A stretch of DNA of 64,000 nt from CANGTU01 sp046336655. GTDB taxonomy: Bacteria > Bacteroidota > Bacteroidia > Flavobacteriales_D > Sanyastnellaceae. The notes under the pieces were generated by a model that was given only the letters and a program-made list of their open reading frames with translations, had not been told where the DNA came from and did not search any database. How positions within the stretch are numbered: position 1 is the stretch's first letter; the number at the start of each line of letters is the position of its first letter. Location of the stretch: the NCBI GenBank assembly GCA_046336655.1, contig JBKDGH010000010.1:186001-250000 (forward strand), given 5' to 3'. The position numbers were made by a program, and so were the translations under genes. Positions 37,681 to 47,072 of this stretch are shown piece by piece.

Positions 37681-38610
37681 ATGAGGTACACACACATCAT
37701 ACAGCTGTTCATCGTGTTTGTGATGAGCGGGACGCTGGAAGTTTCGGCGCAGCAGGATCCGATGTTCTCCCAGTATATGTTCAACACACTGAGCATAAAT
37801 CCGGCATATGCGGGCAGCGCAGACAGGTTGAGCCTCGTGGGCATTCACCGTTCGCAGTGGGTGAAGTTTGACGGCGCGCCTGTTACACAGACCATCACAG
37901 CACATGCGCCATTGGTTTTTGAGAATGTATCCGTTGGAGGATCCATCATCAATGACCAGCACGGTCCAGTAAAGCAGACGGCAGTTTTCGCTGATGTGAG
38001 CTATCGCATCTTCTTTGATAATTCCAGGCTTGCTTTCGGTCTCAAGAGCGGCGGGAACCTTTACAGTGCGAACCTGACAGACCTTAACCCGCTTCAGGCG
38101 GATGATCAGGCGTTTCAGGCTAACATTTCTACAAAGTTTCTTGCCAATTTCGGCTTCGGTATGATGTGGTATAGCAAGCGCGGTTTTATCGGAGTATCCA
38201 CCCCGCGGTTGCTTCAGAACAAGCTGCTGGAGGCAGAACTTCCGGACTTCCGCAATAACACCGAACGGATTCACGGATTCCTGATTGCGGGTTATGTATG
38301 GGATCTGTCGAACTATGTCAAGTTTAAGCCTACAATATTGCTGAAAGCAGTGAACGGAACTCCCCCGGGGTTTGATGTGACGACCCAATTTTTGTTCTAC
38401 GACAAGCTATGGATGGGCGCTATGTACCGCTGGAATGATGCAGTAGGTCTGCTGGTGCAATACGAGATCAATAACAAGCTGAAATTCGGCTATGCCTACG
38501 ACTATATCACCTCTGATATAGGTCGTTATACTGCAGGCTCTCATGAATTGATGATTGGCTATGACCTTGTTCGTCCGGGCCGTGGTGATGTATCACCACG
38601 CTATTTTTAA
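37681..38610 (+). CDS. PorP/SprF-family type IX secretion outer-membrane protein
   Basis: The 309-residue product has a signal peptide (FVMSGTLEVSAQ) followed by the family hallmark QDPMFSQYMFNTLSINPAYAG. The GIHRSQWVKFDGAP block and the C-terminal GSHELMIGYDL barrel strand are also present. PorP/SprF proteins form barrels that pair with particular type B cargo proteins; SprF is needed for SprB export. The gene starts 6 nt after the giant adhesin stop, so it most likely serves that adhesin. It continues to the OmpA-type gene 11 nt later. Confidence 0.95.
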   Translation: MRYTHIIQLFIVFVMSGTLEVSAQQDPMFSQYMFNTLSINPAYAGSADRLSLVGIHRSQWVKFDGAPVTQTITAHAPLVFENVSVGGSIINDQHGPVKQTAVFADVSYRIFFDNSRLAFGLKSGGNLYSANLTDLNPLQADDQAFQANISTKFLANFGFGMMWYSKRGFIGVSTPRLLQNKLLEAELPDFRNNTERIHGFLIAGYVWDLSNYVKFKPTILLKAVNGTPPGFDVTTQFLFYDKLWMGAMYRWNDAVGLLVQYEINNKLKFGYAYDYITSDIGRYTAGSHELMIGYDLVRPGRGDVSPRYF

Positions 38611-38621
38611 TTGAGCGTACA

Positions 38622-40826
38622 ATGAAGACTTTACCCTACACGAATAGGAGAGGAGGAGTGCTCAGAACGATTCTGCTTGCAGGTGCGGCCCTGTTGCTTT
38701 CGTTGGGAGCTGAGGCTCAGAAGGCCAAGCTGAAGCTTGCCCATAAAAGCATGATGGCTTTTGACTATCAGACCGCTTCTGAGATATATGATGATGTTCT
38801 TGGCGATGTGAAGTTTGCAAGTGATACAATAGCGCTTCGCAATATCGCAGAGTGCGAGATCAATCTGGGTAAATACGCTCAGGCCGAAATGCACCTGCGC
38901 AGGCTGCTGCAGACTCACGCTGGCGGGGTTAATGATATGCACCGTCTGGCGCAAGTACTCAAGCTTCAGGGCAAGTACCTGAAGACTATTGAGGTATATG
39001 CTCAGATCTTGAGAAGAGACCCCGCGGATGAGAGGGCTCGGCGCTATATCGATAATCCGGATTTTGCAGAGTACATTCGAAAGGACTCTTTGATCTACGT
39101 GGTAACAAACATGTCGGACGTAAATTCTCCGGCGTCGGACTTCGCGCCGGGATTCTTCACCAGTAGCAAATTGATTTTTTCATCAAGCCGCGGCCTGGGT
39201 GTGGGAGCACGCCATTATTACTCATGGAATAATCAGCCTTACCTGAACGTATACAGTTGTGATATACGACCGGACAGCACGCTTTCGAATGTTTCGGTGT
39301 TACCCAATCGCGTCAACACGAGATACCACGAAGGCTCGATGTCTTATCAGACCGGTGACAACCGGATGTATATCACACGGAACAACTACTTTAAGGGAAA
39401 CACCCGCAAGTCGAAGATGGGTCATCTGAATCTCGGGATCTTCTCATACAAATACAGCGTGGGTGCCTGGGGCGATGAGGAGAAGTTTGTCCACAACAAC
39501 AAAGAATATTCTGTAGGTCATCCGAGCGTAACCCAATCCGGCAACAGAATTTACTTCGTGAGTAATATGCCCGGCGGAATCGGAGGTACGGACATTTACT
39601 ACTGCGACAGGGAGGGCGAAGAATGGAGCTCGCCCAGGAACGCAGGGCACCGGATCAATACGCAGGGCGATGAGATGTTTCCTTTTGCGCTTGGAGATTC
39701 AGTCTTGTATTTCAGCTCATCCGGTCATATCGGATTAGGAGGGTTGGACCTGTACTCAATCAATATGATTGACACACTTTCCGAAGCGCGGAACTTGGGC
39801 TACCCTATCAGTTCTAACGATGATGATTTTGGGATCGTTGTATATCCTGATGAGAGAGCAGGTTACTTTTCAAGTAACCGTTCCGGCGGAAAGGGGGATG
39901 ATGACATCTACCGGTTCGTGGTTCGTCCGCCGGACTTTGTGGACGTGACCGGTCGTGTAGTTGAAGCGAATTCGATGCTTCCGTTAGGTAATGCGGATGT
40001 GATGGTAGAAGCTCATGACGGGGGCAGAATAATAGTGCAAACCAATGAAACAGGCGAGTACACAATCAGGGTGCCATACCGGAAGGTAATCCGGATCGAA
40101 GCTCAAAAGCACGGGTATGCGCCTTCGGGCACAGATCTGGCAACCAATTCGCGGAAGACCGGATATATCGCCGGCGATATTGTATTGACTAAGGATGTCA
40201 TACGTGCAGTTGGAAAGGTAATTTATGACGTGGACGATCAGCCTGCGCCCGGCGCAGAGGTGCGTGTACTTGACAGCAACGAAGAGCTTATTGCATCAAC
40301 CGTTGTGGCTTCTGATGGAACATACGAAGTGCCGCTGCCTGAAATGGCAACGGGTATTCTTGAAGTGGTCAAAGCTGGTTACGTAAAGTTGACCAGGCCG
40401 TTTAATACGCGGAATACCAGGCTGCGCAAGGTGGAGAATGATTTTCGTCTGTTTAAGTTAGAAAAGGGCACCGTGGTTCGCCTGGATAACATCTACTACG
40501 ATTACGGGACGTCAGACATCCGGGCTGATGCGGCATTTGAACTGGACAAATTGGTTCAGATTCTCAACGACAATCCCACGATGCGCATTGAGTTGAGTTC
40601 ACATACCGACTCGCGCGGAGGTGATGCCTTTAACCTGAAACTCTCCGATGCCCGTGCACAGAGTGCGGTGAAGTACGTCATAAGCAGAGGAATAGATGCA
40701 TCCCGTCTTGTTGCAAAGGGTTATGGCGAGACGAAGCTGCTGAACAATTGTGCGAACAATGTGAATTGTTCTGAAGAAGAGCATCAGTTCAACAGGCGCA
40801 CCGAGTTTATGATTCTGGATATCTAA
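38622..40826 (+). CDS. OmpA-family protein with TPR-like, PD40 and carboxypeptidase-regulatory-like domains (PorE-like)
   Basis: The 734-residue product has a signal peptide ending GAEAQ and TPR-like helices (about 25-150). WD40/PD40 propeller motifs (about 165-440) read IFSSSRG, RIYFVSNMPGGIGGTDIYYC and YFSSNRSGGKGDDDIYRF. Two CarboxypepD_reg-like modules follow, then a C-terminal OmpA domain (YYDYGTSDIRADA, ELSSHTDSRGGDAFNLKLSDARAQSAVKYV) that binds peptidoglycan. This layout matches the PorE-like or OmpA proteins encoded with PorP/SprF partners. It probably anchors the adhesin and PorP assembly to the cell wall. Confidence 0.93.
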   Translation: MKTLPYTNRRGGVLRTILLAGAALLLSLGAEAQKAKLKLAHKSMMAFDYQTASEIYDDVLGDVKFASDTIALRNIAECEINLGKYAQAEMHLRRLLQTHAGGVNDMHRLAQVLKLQGKYLKTIEVYAQILRRDPADERARRYIDNPDFAEYIRKDSLIYVVTNMSDVNSPASDFAPGFFTSSKLIFSSSRGLGVGARHYYSWNNQPYLNVYSCDIRPDSTLSNVSVLPNRVNTRYHEGSMSYQTGDNRMYITRNNYFKGNTRKSKMGHLNLGIFSYKYSVGAWGDEEKFVHNNKEYSVGHPSVTQSGNRIYFVSNMPGGIGGTDIYYCDREGEEWSSPRNAGHRINTQGDEMFPFALGDSVLYFSSSGHIGLGGLDLYSINMIDTLSEARNLGYPISSNDDDFGIVVYPDERAGYFSSNRSGGKGDDDIYRFVVRPPDFVDVTGRVVEANSMLPLGNADVMVEAHDGGRIIVQTNETGEYTIRVPYRKVIRIEAQKHGYAPSGTDLATNSRKTGYIAGDIVLTKDVIRAVGKVIYDVDDQPAPGAEVRVLDSNEELIASTVVASDGTYEVPLPEMATGILEVVKAGYVKLTRPFNTRNTRLRKVENDFRLFKLEKGTVVRLDNIYYDYGTSDIRADAAFELDKLVQILNDNPTMRIELSSHTDSRGGDAFNLKLSDARAQSAVKYVISRGIDASRLVAKGYGETKLLNNCANNVNCSEEEHQFNRRTEFMILDI

Positions 40827-40874
40827 CGAAGAGAAGTGCGCCGATCAATCGGGGCTTTTGTGTGTCAGCTCCTT

Positions 40875-42248
40875 TTAACCCAGATTCTTACGTATCCGCA
40901 GGTAGTCAGGATAGTAGTTATTTGCCCTGTTTGGCAGTTGTTTGATCCACCCCAGCCGGGCATTTTGAAAGGTTACAATCATCCATCCCGAATGATTGTT
41001 CGGGTTTTCTTGGAGAGCCTGTCCGCTGAGATAACGCAGCGCAGTCTGGTGGTCAATCTCCAGAAGAGGGGCTTTGGATGAAACGGCTGATAGCATCGCC
41101 AGTCCGTGATCTGGGATGAAGACCTTTAGTTTCTGATGTGTGCCGATGGGCTGCCCTGCCTCGGTGATCCTTAATGCTGTGGCCAGCTCATGGAGTTCAT
41201 CCGTCGAAAAAGGGGTCAGATGACATGCCTCGTTTTTGTGGTGAATCACAGTGTGCAACTGCGGATTCAAGGTGTCCAGCCATTCTTCGGGGATCGGATG
41301 CTTTCTCCAGACTATAGCGGATTTTTTCTGTGAGAGGCGTTCAGAATCCCGCACTCCAGTGTGTTGAAGCAGTGATATAAAGAACCCTTCACCTGGAGCC
41401 TCATGAGGCAGAAAGGAGTATCCTGTAGATGATTTGCCGTGAATCACACGAACAGGAATGTCATGCGGTAAATTGACATTCACGGAATTGAAATATCCGG
41501 AATCTGCAAGACGATCGACCTGATCAATGTTTTCTGCTGGCGCATACGTGCAGGTCGAATAAATGAGGTATCCGCCCGGCCGAAGAATTTTCCGAACGTG
41601 AGAGAGCAGATCGGTTTGCCGGCGCGCGCACATGGCTACATTGGACATCGACCATTCCCCGCGGGCGGCCGGATCTTTTCGGAACATGCCTTCTCCACTG
41701 CACGGAGCATCCACGAGTACCACATCGAACTGCTTGCCCGACTTCACAAAGTCCTCAATGGTATTCTGGGTGATGAGGTACGAAGGAACGCCCCACTTCG
41801 TGAGGGTTTGACGGAGGATCAGATTGCGGTCCGGGACAGGTTCATTGGCGATAAGTCTGCCACCTCGCAGAAGTTCATTGAGAATCAAAAGAGATTTGCC
41901 GCCCGGAGCAGCACAAAGGTCGAGTACTTCGGGGGCCTTCAAGTGAGCGATGAGTTGACGGAGCACATGACCCGTGAACATGGAGCTGCTTTCCTGCGGG
42001 TAATAGGCCCCGGCATGAAAGAAGGGATCCAATGTAAAGGATGGGCGCTCAGTCAGAATTCTTCCGCTATCGCTCCATTCAATACGTTGTGCGCTCCGGA
42101 AGCAATGGTGATGCTTTACCGGATGCAGTAACACGGAGGTGCGGGCTACGGAAGAGAGGCTTGCTAAGAATAATTCGTGTTCAGTGGGAAACTGCCCGCG
42201 AATACGGGAGATAAAATCGGGAGGAAGCGGATGGTCAGTCCTTTTCAT
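40875..42248 (-). CDS. NOL1/NOP2/Sun (RsmF-like) rRNA cytosine-5 methyltransferase
   Basis: The 457-residue enzyme uses S-adenosylmethionine to methylate cytosine in rRNA. SAM-binding motif VLDLCAAPGGKSLLIL, catalytic-helper DAPCSGEGMFRKDP (first Cys) and the nucleophile in YSTCTYAPAEN are all present. The C-terminal 180 residues match the RsmF-type RNA-binding extension (methyltransferase-PUA-like, HHKNEACHL, GQALQENPNN). The start lies inside the end of the AsmA gene (14-nt overlap), so the two are cotranscribed. The exact target base is not determined. Confidence 0.92.
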   Translation of the reverse strand: MKRTDHPLPPDFISRIRGQFPTEHELFLASLSSVARTSVLLHPVKHHHCFRSAQRIEWSDSGRILTERPSFTLDPFFHAGAYYPQESSSMFTGHVLRQLIAHLKAPEVLDLCAAPGGKSLLILNELLRGGRLIANEPVPDRNLILRQTLTKWGVPSYLITQNTIEDFVKSGKQFDVVLVDAPCSGEGMFRKDPAARGEWSMSNVAMCARRQTDLLSHVRKILRPGGYLIYSTCTYAPAENIDQVDRLADSGYFNSVNVNLPHDIPVRVIHGKSSTGYSFLPHEAPGEGFFISLLQHTGVRDSERLSQKKSAIVWRKHPIPEEWLDTLNPQLHTVIHHKNEACHLTPFSTDELHELATALRITEAGQPIGTHQKLKVFIPDHGLAMLSAVSSKAPLLEIDHQTALRYLSGQALQENPNNHSGWMIVTFQNARLGWIKQLPNRANNYYPDYLRIRKNLG

Positions 42249-44913
42249 ACTCTTCCTTTTCTCGCAGCCATTTGGGCAATTTCTTCTTTGGGGCTGACGG
42301 TGATTCCATAGTGGTTTTTTTCTCTTGCGATGCAGCAGCCGGGGCTTCTTTCTGATTCACCGGAGCGGGTGGCGATGAAGGGCCATCCTCCCACTCGATG
42401 GTCATCGTCGCACCATTCGGTTCTTCCTTTTCCGGCACAAAGGTTCCTACGTTCGGATCGTTGCGGAACAAACCCAGTTCTTGCTTGAGAAGAGCCTTCA
42501 CATTGCGTTTTTCTTCCGCGATTTCTTCCCGGTGCAGTTGACGGGACGCATCCTTGTGAAGTCCGAATTGGGGATTGTCCGAAGTGCCGCGCATGTATAT
42601 GAACATCTGCTTTCCCAGCCCATCATCTGCTTCATCGGTCAGTTTTTCCTTGCGCAGCAAAATATCCCGAAGCCGGAATCCAATGAGGTAATCAATCCTT
42701 TTGTCAAACCCGTGCGTTCCGGAAGCAGTGATGTCCATGGCCGATGAGCGGATATCCATTTCAGGAATGTGAATCACGCCGTCTTCGATACGGATCGTAT
42801 TTTCCAGTGTGGAAAAGCGGATGTAGGAGAGCTTTTCCGCAAACCGTTCTTCATTGACAAATGGCGCAATGAGTTTGTTGTCTTCAATATATCCGGCAAT
42901 GCCCTGAAGGGAATGCAGACGGATGAGTTCACCCTGTTCAATGTGAATGTCAATCATGCTGTATAGTTTATCCTGCTCAGTATCGAGAGTGGGTGTCAAC
43001 GGGCTCCTGAACACAATCTCTGAATCTGCTTTTCCCCGGAGATGGGAATTGGTGATGAATGTTTGTCCGAAATTATCGAACGCAAGAAAAAGTTTATCAA
43101 TCTGAATATCCTGAAGCGAAGCAGAACTCTCCAGTAAGTATCCTCCGCCCTGAAAGGGTTGAAGACTGACACGCGCCATCACATTGCCACCGGCCACTTT
43201 GAATGATACGGGATTAATCTGCACACTGCCATTGGAGATGGTTGTCACACCGTTTATTTGAGTAGCATTGAATGTGCGATAGATGAATCTGTCAACTTCT
43301 GTCCGGAAGACGAGCCGGATAGAAGAGGGAATAGCGAAGGCGTTTGTACTCTTCGCCGGATTGGGCTCAATCAGTCCGTTGAAGTCAATGAGCCTGCTCT
43401 TCATGCTGGCGTCAATTTTCAGTTCAGCGCCTTCTGAGAAGAGATAGGGCACCAGATTAAGCGCAGTGCCGTTTAGTTCAAAGTCACTTCCGTTCACATT
43501 GCCTTTGAAGCCTTGCAGCGAGGCAGACTCTCCGTTGAACAGAAGGATTCCGGAAAGCGCGCTGAATCTGCGTTGTGAGTTCTGGAGCTGGAGTTCTCCG
43601 CCGCTGAGTGTCGCACTACCTGCGATTTCCAGTCCGGATAGTCCGAAGGAAGCCTGGTCTTCCTGAGTATTCAGGATGCCTGTGACTGTTGCCTGAAGTG
43701 AGAGCTGACCCTCGCACATTTGCAGGGTATCCCAACCGAGAAAATCCTTGACTTTTCTGAAGTCGGCATCGGCCTCTAGGTTTAACTCGAGCGAAGGCCG
43801 GCTTAAATGTGAAATGATTCCTTTTGCCCGGATATTCCCCGTGCCTATCTCGGAATGGATATCAGTGATTCGGATGGTTCCGTCATCTTTTGATGAGTAA
43901 GTGAGCGTGCCCTCAATTTTTTCCATTGCTGCGCCGCTTTCCTGGTGTCTCAGACTTCCGTTATTAACGGAGATGGCAGCTTCAATCAGCGGCTTGTTTT
44001 TTCCGGAATATGGCCCCTTGACAGAAGCGTTCAGTGAAATCTTTCCTTCGGGGTCGTAGATGCGAAAGGCCGCCGACATGCGCGCAGGTGCGAGACTAAG
44101 AAGTTCGCTCAGCGTAGCGTTGGTGGTTGCGAATTTCAGATCAAGCAATCCGCTCTCGCCGGTCCTAACCTCACCTGTTGCGGTGATGCTCATTGCGTCG
44201 ATTTTGGCATTGGTTTCTTCAATGAGAAAAGTGGAAGTGCTTGATAGATAAGTAAGAGCAGCGCGGAGTTCGATGGTGTGACGCGTATCAAACACCTGTT
44301 CTCCGGATATCAGGTTGTTTAGCTGACCATTGATGTCTGCATCAATGGAGGTGATGTCATTCCTTATGGCAAGAGAGATATACGACTTTCGTGCGTTTGC
44401 ATCAATGAAGAGCCGGGAAGTTCGGTCTTCATATACCACATTACAATTGGTGCACTCTGCAGACTGGATGTCCAGATTAAGCGCAGTGCTGTCTCCGCTA
44501 TTTTTCCAGATGTCCCAGTTTTTCGATCCATCAGCCCGAACCACAAGATTGCCTGCCGCGTCATTGACTTCAAGGTGACGGATCGTATAATTCTTTCTGA
44601 ACAAATCGGACAGGCTGAGTCCGAGATAAATGTCACGGGCAGACAATAAAGTATCCTCAGGATTTTCGCCGGGCGATTGGATGAATACCTCGTTAAAGTG
44701 GATGCTGGCGTATGGAAAGGTGGTCCAAAAGGAGAGGTCTACTTCACCCACCTGGGCTTTCGTGGTCAGATTCTGCCCAATGCGGTCAACGACATACGCC
44801 ACCACCTCATCTTCATAAAACCGCAGGACGACGAAGATTACGGCCGCAAGAGCGAACACTGATGCAATTATACCGATCAGTGTGCGCCTGAGAATTTTTG
44901 CGAGACGGGACAT
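42235..44913 (-). CDS. AsmA-family inner-membrane protein with large periplasmic domain
   Basis: The 892-residue protein has one N-terminal membrane helix (about 10-32) followed by the AsmA start (VGEVDLSFWTTFPYASIHFNEVFI). A long beta-rich periplasmic part ends with the AsmA-like C-terminal region (GYIEDNKLIAPF, IRIEDGVIHIPEMDIRSSAMDITASGTHGFDKRIDYLIGFRL). A low-complexity Pro/Glu/Lys tail of about 60 residues closes the protein. AsmA/TamB-type proteins are linked to phospholipid transport and outer-membrane biogenesis. It is first in a two-gene unit with the rRNA methyltransferase. Confidence 0.88.
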   Translation of the reverse strand: MSRLAKILRRTLIGIIASVFALAAVIFVVLRFYEDEVVAYVVDRIGQNLTTKAQVGEVDLSFWTTFPYASIHFNEVFIQSPGENPEDTLLSARDIYLGLSLSDLFRKNYTIRHLEVNDAAGNLVVRADGSKNWDIWKNSGDSTALNLDIQSAECTNCNVVYEDRTSRLFIDANARKSYISLAIRNDITSIDADINGQLNNLISGEQVFDTRHTIELRAALTYLSSTSTFLIEETNAKIDAMSITATGEVRTGESGLLDLKFATTNATLSELLSLAPARMSAAFRIYDPEGKISLNASVKGPYSGKNKPLIEAAISVNNGSLRHQESGAAMEKIEGTLTYSSKDDGTIRITDIHSEIGTGNIRAKGIISHLSRPSLELNLEADADFRKVKDFLGWDTLQMCEGQLSLQATVTGILNTQEDQASFGLSGLEIAGSATLSGGELQLQNSQRRFSALSGILLFNGESASLQGFKGNVNGSDFELNGTALNLVPYLFSEGAELKIDASMKSRLIDFNGLIEPNPAKSTNAFAIPSSIRLVFRTEVDRFIYRTFNATQINGVTTISNGSVQINPVSFKVAGGNVMARVSLQPFQGGGYLLESSASLQDIQIDKLFLAFDNFGQTFITNSHLRGKADSEIVFRSPLTPTLDTEQDKLYSMIDIHIEQGELIRLHSLQGIAGYIEDNKLIAPFVNEERFAEKLSYIRFSTLENTIRIEDGVIHIPEMDIRSSAMDITASGTHGFDKRIDYLIGFRLRDILLRKEKLTDEADDGLGKQMFIYMRGTSDNPQFGLHKDASRQLHREEIAEEKRNVKALLKQELGLFRNDPNVGTFVPEKEEPNGATMTIEWEDGPSSPPAPVNQKEAPAAASQEKKTTMESPSAPKKKLPKWLREKEEYEKD

Positions 44914-45016
44914 GCGCGTAAAAGGGTGAAATTAGAACGCAGAAGCGTGCGGGTAAATTTCATGCAGGGAATAAGCCGACAGCGGAATGTTGATGCGACG
45001 ATTCCCGCAGATTGGG

Positions 45017-45024
45017 TAACTTTG
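45017..45024 (+). promoter_or_regulatory. Bacteroidota -7 box for the superoxide dismutase gene
   Basis: TAACTTTG fits TAnnTTTG exactly and lies 18 nt before the ATG at 45043. A TTG 24 nt upstream is a weak -33 candidate. Confidence 0.5.
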
Positions 45025-45042
45025 AATTTCGGCCATTGAATC

Positions 45043-45807
45043 ATGAAAAAATCCAGAAGAGAGTTCATTCGCATTTCGGGAATAGCAGGTGCAGGGTTGT
45101 TATTCGCTCCGGCTATGGCATGCAATCCCGGACGTGATGCGATTACCGCCGCTCCGGCATCAGCCCCCGCAACCACTCCTGCATTGAGCACCTTTGAGCT
45201 GCCCGAACTGGGATATGCTTACAGTGCGCTGGAACCGCACATCGATGCCATGACGATGGAGATTCATCACTCGAAGCACCATATGGCCTACGTGAAAAAC
45301 CTCAATGCTGCGCTGACTGATAATGCACAGTACGCCGGACTTTCGATCGAGGAGATCTGCCGGCGCGTGACTGCTTCTGAACCGGCGATTCGTAATAACG
45401 GCGGGGGCCATTGGAATCACACGCAGTTCTGGTCATGGATGCGTCCTGGAGGAGCCAAAGAGCCTGCCGGTCCTTTAGCGGAGGCGATCAACACCACGTT
45501 CGGCAGTCTCGATAATTTCCTGAAACAATTCTCCGATGCCGCCAAATCGCGCTTTGGAAGCGGCTGGGCTTGGCTATCGGTGGATGATAAGAAGTCACTC
45601 TTCATCTCGTCCACGCCAAACCAGGATAATCCGCTCATGAAGAATCTGGTGGAAAAGCCCGGTACTCCTATTCTCGGAATCGATGTGTGGGAACACGCCT
45701 ATTACCTGAAGTATCAGAACCGCCGTCCGGACTACATCACGGCGTTTTCGGGACTGATCAACTGGGATGAGGTGGATTTCAGATATAGCGCGGTACTGAA
45801 AGGCTGA
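45043..45807 (+). CDS. Fe/Mn superoxide dismutase with twin-arginine and lipobox-like signal (exported form)
   Basis: The enzyme turns superoxide into oxygen and hydrogen peroxide. The catalytic domain (about residues 50-254) keeps the metal ligands: His75 (EIHHSKHH), His in GHWNHTQFW, and Asp and His in DVWEHAYYLKYQNRRPDYI. The N-terminus is unusual: KKSRREFIRISG is a twin-arginine motif, and a hydrophobic segment ends APAMAC with Cys27 in a lipobox-like place. A Pro/Ala/Thr linker of about 20 residues follows. This suggests Tat export and membrane anchoring in the periplasm, unlike the usual cytoplasmic SodA/SodB. Fe versus Mn use is not determined. Confidence 0.92.
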   Translation: MKKSRREFIRISGIAGAGLLFAPAMACNPGRDAITAAPASAPATTPALSTFELPELGYAYSALEPHIDAMTMEIHHSKHHMAYVKNLNAALTDNAQYAGLSIEEICRRVTASEPAIRNNGGGHWNHTQFWSWMRPGGAKEPAGPLAEAINTTFGSLDNFLKQFSDAAKSRFGSGWAWLSVDDKKSLFISSTPNQDNPLMKNLVEKPGTPILGIDVWEHAYYLKYQNRRPDYITAFSGLINWDEVDFRYSAVLKG

Positions 45808-45821
45808 TTGAGCAAGGGGCC

Positions 45822-47048
45822 TCAGAGACGCTCCTCATTCCACGCAAAGCGCCGGAGCAGTGTGCGCACCAGCACAATACAAAAGAAACTACCAAGCACA
45901 GTGACCGTCGCGAAGATGCCGGCTATGTCAATGGCATTTACGTGCACAGGGTAATATTCTACGACCCCGCCTTGCATCGTGATAATGCCGATGTGCTGTT
46001 GGGCCAGGCAAATGAGGAGTCCGAGCAACGTACCAATCGTTGCGCCGATAAGATTGATCAACACTCCTTCCGCAGTGAATATCCGGCGAATCATAGCCTT
46101 GGTCATGCCCATGCTCCCGAGCACATAGATGTCCTTCTTCTTCTCAATGATGAGCATCGTGAGCGAAGCGATAATGTTGAAGCTGGCTATGATCAGGATG
46201 AATACGAGGATGAGAAAAGTGGCCCATTTTTCAGATCGGTTGGTGCGATACACGAGCGCATTGCGGTCGTAGCGTGTGAGAATTTTCAGGCCATCCGGAA
46301 GAGCAGCCTTCAGCGCTTCGTGGAAGCGGACTTCATCCGTCCCCGGTGCGGGCATCAACTCTACGGAAGAGATCAGGCTGTCCATGCCAAACAACTCGCG
46401 GGCAAACGGAAGGGATACGAAGACATACCGGTGATCCAACTCAGCGTTGGCTGTGTATGCCCCGGATACCGCCACAGACCGCTCTCTGAATGCCTGTTCG
46501 CGGTAGCGTGAAAGCTTCTTTCCCCGAACAGGAGCATGAATGCGCATGGATGCAGGCATGGACGGATCGACAGGCATATCGAGATCCATCCGGATTCCTT
46601 GACCAATAACCGAGGAAGGAGCGCCATCAAATTCAAGGGCAAACACACCGGAGTACATGAGGCTGTCAAACGGTGCAAGCTGTGTGAACCGGTCTTCAAC
46701 TCCTTTGATGGTGGCCACCACATTGTTTTTCCCGTTGCTGATCCACGCATCTTCTTCAATGATTCTGGAGTAATGCCCGAGGCCTTCGATGGACTCCAGC
46801 CACTCCGCGGTGAGCAGCGAATCAGGTATGGTTTTGCCTCTTTCGGGAACAATCGTAAACGGAGCGTCAAAGCTGCTGAAGAGGTCTTTGACCAGCTCTT
46901 CGATACCGCTGAATGCACTGAGCACAATAATCATTGCAGCGGTGACGAACGCCACCACACCCATTGAAATGATAGAAATGAGATTGATGATGTTCTTCGA
47001 CTTTTTCGAGAACAAATACCTCTTTGCGATATAATTCGAAACGTTCAA
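45822..47048 (-). CDS. ABC transporter permease, FtsX/LolC/MacB type
   Basis: The 408-residue protein starts MNVSNYIAKRYLFSKKSKNIINLISIISM and has one membrane helix at about 20-45. A periplasmic MacB-like core domain spans about 60-265. Three C-terminal helices carry the FtsX signature (about 275-400: FNIIASLTMLIIEKKKDIYVLGSMGMTKAMIRRIF). The family includes lipoprotein-release permeases (LolC/LolE). The ATPase subunit is not in the window. It follows a methyltransferase gene by 24 nt on the same strand and is downstream of rbfA, an order often found in Bacteroidota. Confidence 0.9.
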   Translation of the reverse strand: MNVSNYIAKRYLFSKKSKNIINLISIISMGVVAFVTAAMIIVLSAFSGIEELVKDLFSSFDAPFTIVPERGKTIPDSLLTAEWLESIEGLGHYSRIIEEDAWISNGKNNVVATIKGVEDRFTQLAPFDSLMYSGVFALEFDGAPSSVIGQGIRMDLDMPVDPSMPASMRIHAPVRGKKLSRYREQAFRERSVAVSGAYTANAELDHRYVFVSLPFARELFGMDSLISSVELMPAPGTDEVRFHEALKAALPDGLKILTRYDRNALVYRTNRSEKWATFLILVFILIIASFNIIASLTMLIIEKKKDIYVLGSMGMTKAMIRRIFTAEGVLINLIGATIGTLLGLLICLAQQHIGIITMQGGVVEYYPVHVNAIDIAGIFATVTVLGSFFCIVLVRTLLRRFAWNEERL

Positions 47049-47072
47049 CTGCCCGAAGATACGCGCCGGCGA

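Noticed and set aside
40827..40874. Terminator after the OmpA-family gene
   Set aside because: CGAT/ATCG symmetry is very short and the following TTTT is weak; not supported enough to list.
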